Positions 1 through 3,799 of a stretch of 6,722 nucleotides of DNA are shown piece by piece. The stretch comes from an uncultured Clostridia bacterium. GTDB taxonomy: Bacteria; Bacillota_A; Clostridia; Christensenellales; Aristaeellaceae. Made by a program: the position numbers and the translations under genes. The stretch lies in assembly GCA_947165745.1 (NCBI GenBank), contig CAMVBO010000098.1, positions 1 through 6,722 of the forward strand. The letters are read 5' to 3'. A model generated the notes under the pieces. The model saw only the letters and a program-made list of their open reading frames with translations, searched no databases and was not told the origin of the DNA. Every line of letters starts with the position of its first letter. Within the stretch, counting starts at the first letter, position 1.

Positions 1-1
1 G

Positions 2-592
2 CGCACCTTCTGCATGAATCCCCGGGGCATCGTGGTGAACGAGAACACCAACGGCATCGTCACCGTCAACGGCCACAGCTTTGAGGACGAGGGCCGCAAG
101 ACCGACAACACCAACTTCGCGCTGCTGGTGTCCAAGCACTTCTCCGAGCCCTTCCACGATTCCAACGGCTATGGCGAGAGCATCGTGCGCCTTTCCAACA
201 TGCTGGGCGGCGGGGCCATCGTCCAGCGCTTCGGCGATCTGGAGCGCGGCCGGCGCAGCACCCAGAAGCGCATCGACGAGGGCACGGTGAAGCCCACCCT
301 GGCCGCCACCCCCGGCGATTTGAGCCTGGTGCTGCCCAAGCGCATCCTGGACGGCATCATCGAGATGATCTACGCCCTGGACAAGATCGCCCCCGGCACC
401 GCCAACGACGACACGCTGCTCTACGGCGTGGAGGTGAAGTTCTACAACATGGAAGTGGAGCTGGACAGGCACCTGGAGACCTGTCACAAGGGGCTCTATG
501 TCATCGGCGACGGCTCCGGTGTGACCCACTCCCTGAGCCACGCCTCCGCCAGCGGCGTGTATGTGGCCCGGGAGATCGCGGAGAAGGAGTAG
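2..592 (+). CDS. FAD-dependent dehydrogenase, C-terminal part (5' end outside window)
   Basis: The last 196 residues of a flavoprotein resembling the uncharacterised FAD-dependent dehydrogenases of the COG2509 type; the reaction and substrate are unknown. The frame is open to the left edge and begins RTFCMNPRG, so the ATG at 14 is an internal methionine rather than the start. Visible landmarks, counted from the first residue in the window, are the Cys of FCMNPRG at 4, the stretch FALLVSKHF near 39-47, the RFGDLERGRRS segment near 76-86, and GDGSGVTHSLSHASASG at 169-185. The last is the C-terminal flavin-contacting GDG motif followed by the helix typical of two-dinucleotide-binding flavoproteins. 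The N-terminal FAD-binding Rossmann fold must lie upstream. There is no signal peptide or membrane segment in the visible part, so a cytoplasmic location is likely. The gene ends with TAG and converges on the WG-repeat gene, sharing a terminator with it. The family call is from memory of the motif pattern; the flavoprotein call is firm. Confidence 0.85.
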   Translation, partial: RTFCMNPRGIVVNENTNGIVTVNGHSFEDEGRKTDNTNFALLVSKHFSEPFHDSNGYGESIVRLSNMLGGGAIVQRFGDLERGRRSTQKRIDEGTVKPTLAATPGDLSLVLPKRILDGIIEMIYALDKIAPGTANDDTLLYGVEVKFYNMEVELDRHLETCHKGLYVIGDGSGVTHSLSHASASGVYVAREIAEKE

Positions 593-611
593 TTTTCAAT
601 GGCAGGGGGCC

Positions 612-698
612 GGATTGCCACGTCGCTTCGCTCCTCGCAATGACGTACTGCGTTGCGCACGCGCCGTGTCATTGCAAGGCCGCGGGCCGTGGCAATCC
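612..698. repeat. Dispersed palindromic repeat (REP/MITE-like), two inverted arms
   Basis: Two related arms face each other. Arm 1 (612-644) begins GGATTGCCAC and ends GCAATGAC; arm 2 (668-698) begins GTCATTGC and ends GTGGCAATCC. The outer 10 bases are perfect inverted repeats (612-621 with 689-698), and so are the inner 8 bases (637-644 with 668-675). The arm middles differ in sequence and in length (15 against 13 bases). The 23-base centre (645-667) contains a small dyad, GCGT (650-653) with ACGC (659-662). The whole can fold into a long stem or cruciform. This sequence type recurs in intergenic regions of many unrelated bacteria, and its minus-strand translation gives the familiar spurious peptide HCEERSDVAI. 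There is no transposase here, so any mobility would need help in trans. It begins 19 bases after the stop codon of the flavoprotein gene. Confidence 0.8.
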
Positions 699-710
699 GG
701 GTCCCCGGCT

Positions 711-735
711 CCCCTGCAGGGGCGGACTTTCCGCC
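711..735. repeat. GC-rich overlapping palindromes
   Basis: CCCCTGCAGGGG (711-722) is a perfect 12-base palindrome. It overlaps a second hairpin, GGCGGA (721-726), loop CTT, TCCGCC (730-735). The two structures compete for bases 721-722. There is no T tract, so this is not a good intrinsic terminator on its own. It may be an extension of the neighbouring dispersed repeat or a separate repeat; one copy in the window cannot decide. Confidence 0.5.
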
Positions 736-761
736 GCGGCATCGCCAGCCCCAGGCAAAGA

Positions 762-789
762 AAAAAAGCTGCCATGCGGCAGCTTTTTT
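762..789. terminator. Bidirectional intrinsic terminator between convergent genes
   Basis: A perfect 12-base-pair stem, AAAAAAGCTGCC (762-773) with GGCAGCTTTTTT (778-789), closes a 4-base loop ATGC. On the plus strand the stem ends in six T and is followed by a T-rich stretch (GCGTTTGTTTTT). On the minus strand it ends in seven T followed by CTTTG. It sits 11 bases beyond the minus-strand TAA of the WG-repeat gene and about 170 bases beyond the flavoprotein stop, so it can end transcription from both sides. It is most tightly placed for the minus-strand gene. Confidence 0.9.
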
Positions 790-799
790 GCGTTTGTTT

Positions 800-2164
800 T
801 TACCGGGGCAGCTTGTAGATCCCGGTGCCGGTGTACAGGCAGTCCGCGCCAAAGAGGGCGACGCCGTAGTCCAGCACGAAGTCCACGACCTGCGTGCCGT
901 GCCAGTCCACCACGGCGTGCTTGCCGTCGGCGTTCTCCACGGACAGGAAGTAGCCGTCGGAATCGGTCAAACTGTTCTTGGTGTCCAGCTTGGTCACGCC
1001 CTCCAGCGGGGTGACGGTGCCGTCGGCCGCGATGATGGTCACGGCGCCGGTCATGTCGGTGGCGCCCAGGGTGCAGCCGAAGTAGTCCACGCTGTCCTTG
1101 GCGTACTGGATGGGGCAGGTCACGTTGCCCTCCAGGTCGACGAAGCCCAGCTTGCCGCCGTCTTCCACGCACACATAGCCGTTGTTGATGGGGTTCTTGT
1201 CGCCCCAGGTGTAGACGCGCTCGTGCTCGGCGGGCACGGCCAGCTTCTTCTCTTCCAGGTCGAACAGGCCTTCGTAGGTCTTGCCGTCCTCTTTGTTCAC
1301 GGAGACCTTCACATAGCGGCCCGCGATCAGGCTGGAGGAGCAGGAGCTGAAGCTGGGCTCGCAGACCACTTCGCCATGGGGATCCAGAATGCCGGTCAGG
1401 CGGGTCTGGTCGTCATAATAGGCGGTGTAGCCGTTGGCGATGTTGCTCAGGCGGCCGTAGTCCACGTCGGACAGCTTTTCGCCGTTCACGGCGCAGTACA
1501 GCGCATTGGCGGACAGCGCGTCGTCGCTCTTCACGATCAGCTCCGCGTCGTACATGCTGGTCAGCAGGGTGTCCACGGTGTTGAACTCGGTGTCATACAC
1601 GGTGATGCCATCGTTCTTGTCCTGCACGATCAGCAGGCCGCCGATGCCGGCTTCACGGGCGCGGCTGAACTGCTTGCGATCCAGGGAGCCCACCAGCTTC
1701 TTCTCCGGCAGGTAGAACACGTCGTTGCGCACGATGGCGGCGTAGTCGAACTCGCCGAAGATCACGTTGTAGTCGGAGCCGTCCTTGTCGTTGGTGCCTT
1801 CCAGCACCACGCCGATGGCCCAGTTGGGGCTGATGACGTTGAAATCGCTGTACTCATAGGGCGTCAGGACTTCGCCGGCGGTGTTGATCAGCGCGGAGTG
1901 GTTGAAGCCGCCCTCGTTGGTGGCGACGTAGTAGCCCTCGCTCGCATAGGACAGGTCGCCGAACTGCGCCTCGGCCAGCACGTTGCCTTCGCGGTCCACC
2001 AGGCCGTCCAGACGATCCTTGGTGAAGATGAACGCGCCGGACTTCTCCGAACCGGTGTTGGACATGCTTTCCGCTTCAAACAGCGGGCCGGAGATTTCCG
2101 CCAGCGCCGCGCTCGCCAGCAGCATCAGAGTCGCCAGAACCAGTGCCAGAATACGCTTTGTCAT
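800..2164 (-). CDS. Secreted WG-repeat-like protein
   Basis: A 454-residue exported protein of unknown specific role. Residues 1-22 form a classical signal peptide: MTKR, then a long hydrophobic run, then SAALA before E23, with a likely signal peptidase I site after A22. No lipobox cysteine or later membrane segment is seen, so release to the outside is expected. The mature part contains irregular WG-repeat-like units, in which a hydrophobic strand leads into a D-x-x-G turn: GLVDREGNVL (54-63), ALINTAGEVL (91-100), GILDPHGEVV (258-267), GLFDLEEKKLAV (299-310), GFVDLEGNV (340-348) and AVVDWHGTQVV (417-427). Such proteins are usually thought of as beta-repeat binding or envelope-associated proteins, but no catalytic residues or known partner can be read. 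The start is supported by AAAGGAAG (2173-2180, read on the minus strand), 8 bases before the ATG, and by a strong promoter just upstream. It is monocistronic, ending in TAA next to a terminator. The opposite-strand frame is a shadow. Confidence 0.85.
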   Translation of the reverse strand: MTKRILALVLATLMLLASAALAEISGPLFEAESMSNTGSEKSGAFIFTKDRLDGLVDREGNVLAEAQFGDLSYASEGYYVATNEGGFNHSALINTAGEVLTPYEYSDFNVISPNWAIGVVLEGTNDKDGSDYNVIFGEFDYAAIVRNDVFYLPEKKLVGSLDRKQFSRAREAGIGGLLIVQDKNDGITVYDTEFNTVDTLLTSMYDAELIVKSDDALSANALYCAVNGEKLSDVDYGRLSNIANGYTAYYDDQTRLTGILDPHGEVVCEPSFSSCSSSLIAGRYVKVSVNKEDGKTYEGLFDLEEKKLAVPAEHERVYTWGDKNPINNGYVCVEDGGKLGFVDLEGNVTCPIQYAKDSVDYFGCTLGATDMTGAVTIIAADGTVTPLEGVTKLDTKNSLTDSDGYFLSVENADGKHAVVDWHGTQVVDFVLDYGVALFGADCLYTGTGIYKLPR

Positions 2165-2197
2165 GGGTATGACTTCCTTTCATAGCTTGATGCTTCT

Positions 2198-2227
2198 ATT
2201 ATACGAAATCGTTGTAGCCAAAGTCAA
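2198..2227 (-). promoter_or_regulatory. Sigma-A-type promoter of the WG-repeat gene
   Basis: Read on the minus strand, -35 TTGACT (2227-2222) and a consensus -10 TATAAT (2203-2198) are separated by 18 bases. Expected transcription start is near 2191, giving a leader of roughly 27 bases that contains the ribosome binding site AAAGGAAG (2180-2173). This gives the gene its own promoter, separate from the aldo/keto reductase gene upstream on the same strand. Confidence 0.8.
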
Positions 2228-2265
2228 CGAAAAGTATGTAATTTCGCAAGGGGTGATGAAGATTT

Positions 2266-2315
2266 GACGCGTCTGCGCGCGGGCAAAGGGCCGTCGGCCC
2301 GGCCGATCGCGCGTC
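2266..2315 (-). terminator. GC-rich stem-loop downstream of the aldo/keto reductase gene, possible terminator
   Basis: Nested inverted repeats follow the minus-strand TGA: CGCGCG (2276-2281) with CGCGCG (2308-2313), and inside it GGGCC (2288-2292) with GGCCC (2296-2300) around a 3-base loop. GACGCG (2266-2271) can alternatively pair with CGCGTC (2310-2315). On the minus strand only a weak AAATCTTC follows, not a clean T run, so intrinsic termination is uncertain. The position, between the reductase stop and the WG-gene promoter, is what suggests the role. Confidence 0.35.
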
Positions 2316-2351
2316 AGATCCACACGCCCCCTGCCGCTTCACGGCCCTCCG

Positions 2352-3533
2352 TCAATACTTCAGCACCTTCGGCGCGCCCCAGGCGGCCACCTTGTAGATG
2401 GGGTTCTCCAGCCGCTTCTTCACGTCGTCCAGCTTTTCCCGGATGGGGATGTGCTGGGGGCAGTGCTGCTCGCACTTGCCGCACTTCACGCACAGCCCGG
2501 CGTTGCTGCGGGTCTTGCGCAGGGTGGTGCACATGATGTACTCCCGCATGCCGTTCACCAGCCCGTCGGCATAGCTGGCGTTGTAGGCGGCGAAGCAGGT
2601 GGGGATGTCCACGCCCCGGGGACAGGGCTGGCAGTAGCCGCAGCCGGTGCAGCCCACCTTCGTGGTTTTGTGGATGGCGTCGAGGGCCCCTTCGTAGAGC
2701 CCCAGCTCCGCCTCCGTGAGCCGGTTCGGCAGGGCTTCGTCGGCGATGCGGCAGTTTTCCTCCACCTGGCTGACATCGTTCATGCCGGACAGCACCACGG
2801 TCACCTCCGGGTGGTTCCACACCCACCGCAGGCCCCAGTCCGCGGGGCTGCGCTTCGGCTCGGCGCCCTCAAACACCTTCTTTGCCGCGCCGGGCAGTCC
2901 GCCCGCCAGCCTGCCGCCGCGCAGCGGCTCCATGATGATCACCGGCAGGCCCTTCGCCGCGGCGTATTCCAGGCCCTCCACGCCCGCCTGGCTGCGCTCG
3001 TCCATGTAGTTGAACTGGATCTGGCAGAAATCCCAATCCCAGGCGTCCACCAGGGCCTTGAATTGCAGCGTGCCGCCGTGGAACGAGAATCCCGCGTTGC
3101 GGATGGCGCCGCTGGCCTTCTTTTCTGCCAGCCATTGGGGCACGCCCAGCTGGCCCAGCCGCGCCCAGCTGCCCTCGTCGTTCAGCATGTGCATCAAGTA
3201 GTAATCCACGTGATCGGTGCCCAGCCGCGCAAGCTCCTCAGCGAAGAAGCGCTCGGCGTCCCCGGGCTTCTTCACCAGGTACTGGGGCAGCTTGGTGGCG
3301 ATATTGATCCGATCCCGGCAGCCGTACTCCCGCATGAAGTTCCCCAGGCATACCTCGCTGCCGGCGTAGGCATAGGCGGTGTCGAAGTAGTTGACGCCCA
3401 GGTCCAGCGCCAGCTTCATCTCCCGATTGGCCTTTTCCTGGTCGATGCCGGTGCCGCGCTTGGTGAAGCGCATGCAGCCGAAGCCCAGCGCGGAGAGGGA
3501 GTCGCCGTTTTTCGGATTGACGCGATATTGCAT
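2352..3533 (-). CDS. Aldo/keto reductase with C-terminal 4Fe-4S ferredoxin domain
   Basis: A 393-residue cytoplasmic oxidoreductase of the COG1453-like group, in which an aldo/keto reductase barrel is fused to a ferredoxin-type tail. From the chosen start (MQYRVNPKNG) the barrel spans about residues 1-270. The family tetrad is present: Asp51 and Tyr56 in FDTAYAYAGSE, Lys81 in ATK, and His115 in LMH. The tail has CTGCGYCQPCP (Cys295, 298, 301, 304) and CVKCGKCEQHCP (Cys348, 351, 354, 358). The second is a textbook 4Fe-4S site; the first is the motif usual for this group. The fold implies NAD(P)H- or ferredoxin-coupled carbonyl reduction, but the substrate is unknown. The longest frame starts six codons earlier (ATG ending at 3551), but the ribosome binding site AAAGGAG lies between the two ATGs, so the inner start is right. 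The gene has its own promoter and is divergent from the EAL gene. Confidence 0.92.
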   Translation of the reverse strand: MQYRVNPKNGDSLSALGFGCMRFTKRGTGIDQEKANREMKLALDLGVNYFDTAYAYAGSEVCLGNFMREYGCRDRINIATKLPQYLVKKPGDAERFFAEELARLGTDHVDYYLMHMLNDEGSWARLGQLGVPQWLAEKKASGAIRNAGFSFHGGTLQFKALVDAWDWDFCQIQFNYMDERSQAGVEGLEYAAAKGLPVIIMEPLRGGRLAGGLPGAAKKVFEGAEPKRSPADWGLRWVWNHPEVTVVLSGMNDVSQVEENCRIADEALPNRLTEAELGLYEGALDAIHKTTKVGCTGCGYCQPCPRGVDIPTCFAAYNASYADGLVNGMREYIMCTTLRKTRSNAGLCVKCGKCEQHCPQHIPIREKLDDVKKRLENPIYKVAAWGAPKVLKY

Positions 3534-3540
3534 GGGGAAT

Positions 3541-3547
3541 CTCCTTT
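3541..3547 (-). promoter_or_regulatory. Ribosome binding site that fixes the reductase start
   Basis: Read on the minus strand, AAAGGAG lies 7 bases before the ATG at 3533-3531. The alternative upstream ATG (3551-3549) precedes this site, so ribosomes guided by it initiate at the inner codon. The longer frame would add MERRFP, which is not needed for the fold. Confidence 0.85.
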
Positions 3548-3576
3548 CCATGGTCGGGGGTTAGCTCGTCGCTGTC

Positions 3577-3605
3577 ATTATAGGGCAAACGGTGGCGGAT
3601 TGCAA
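3577..3605 (-). promoter_or_regulatory. Promoter of the aldo/keto reductase gene
   Basis: On the minus strand a consensus -10 TATAAT (3582-3577) is preceded, with a 17-base spacer, by -35 TTGCAA (3605-3600; four of six consensus bases). Expected transcription start is near 3570, leaving a leader of about 37 bases up to the ATG at 3533. Confidence 0.75.
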
Positions 3606-3613
3606 GCCTGCAA
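3600..3613. promoter_or_regulatory. Candidate operator dyad over the reductase -35 box
   Basis: TTGCA (3600-3604), four bases AGCC, then TGCAA (3609-3613): a perfect dyad of 5-base half sites. It covers the -35 box (3600-3605) and extends upstream of it. A dimeric regulator bound here would compete with RNA polymerase or contact it. The bound protein is unknown and no regulator gene is in the window. With half sites this short, chance occurrence is possible. Confidence 0.35.
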
Positions 3614-3625
3614 GTTTTGTCTCTT

Positions 3626-3689
3626 ATTCGGACGGAAAATGTCCCGAATCGGAAAAGATGTGCAATTATCGTCAAAATGAGTTTCGGGA
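3626..3689. promoter_or_regulatory. TTCGG/CCGAA dyads in the divergent promoter region
   Basis: ATTCGGAC (3626-3633) pairs with GTCCCGAAT (3641-3649) with one bulged C. The same right arm, TCCCGAA (3642-3648), is also a perfect inverted match to TTCGGGA (3683-3689), which ends 6 bases before the -35 box of the EAL gene. Three related TTCGG-type elements thus lie between the two promoters. They could be operator sites for a shared regulator or simply hairpins; no T tract follows, so a terminator is unlikely. Confidence 0.35.
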
Positions 3690-3695
3690 TACCCC

Positions 3696-3724
3696 TTGCA
3701 AAGAAACGACACTTATGTTAATAT
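3696..3724 (+). promoter_or_regulatory. Extended -10 promoter of the PAS/GGDEF/EAL gene
   Basis: -35 TTGCAA (3696-3701), a 17-base spacer, and -10 TAATAT (3719-3724) preceded by TG at 3716-3717, an extended -10 arrangement. Expected start is near 3731, giving a leader of about 69 bases. That leader shows no recognisable c-di-GMP riboswitch core. Confidence 0.7.
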
Positions 3725-3785
3725 AAGGTAGTGAATCTTTAAGAATGGGACGGCTGTCGACTACGACGAGGGTTTCAATTCGCGC

Positions 3786-3796
3786 GGAAAGGGGGG
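3786..3796 (+). promoter_or_regulatory. G-rich ribosome binding site of the EAL gene
   Basis: GGAAAGGGGGG ends 3 bases before the ATG at 3800 and 6 bases before a second in-frame ATG at 3803. The G run is a looser match to AGGAGG than the sites of the neighbouring genes, and either ATG may be used. The difference is one residue. Confidence 0.6.
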
Positions 3797-3799
3797 CCG

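Noticed and set aside
612..745. CRISPR array or complete insertion sequence
   Set aside because: There are no regularly spaced direct repeats, and no transposase or target-site duplication is visible. The structure is an inverted-arm repeat only.
496..852. Minus-strand frame containing HCEERSDVAI
   Set aside because: This is the translation of the palindromic dispersed repeat, a well-known source of spurious small proteins, and it also crosses the terminator and the ends of both flanking genes.
653..2185. Long open frame (510 codons) on the plus strand, opposite the WG-repeat gene
   Set aside because: It begins inside the dispersed repeat, runs through the terminator and is compositionally odd. 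The minus-strand gene has promoter, ribosome binding site, signal peptide and terminator.
2451..3680. Long open frame (409 codons) on the plus strand, opposite the aldo/keto reductase gene
   Set aside because: The minus strand encodes a complete reductase with the catalytic tetrad and two cysteine clusters; the plus frame has no recognisable motif and extends through the reductase promoter.
3725..3799. Possible c-di-GMP riboswitch in the leader of the EAL gene
   Set aside because: I looked for the conserved GEMM-type core and its two stems. The leader has only GGGACGGCTG and a GTCGAC palindrome, with no matching architecture.
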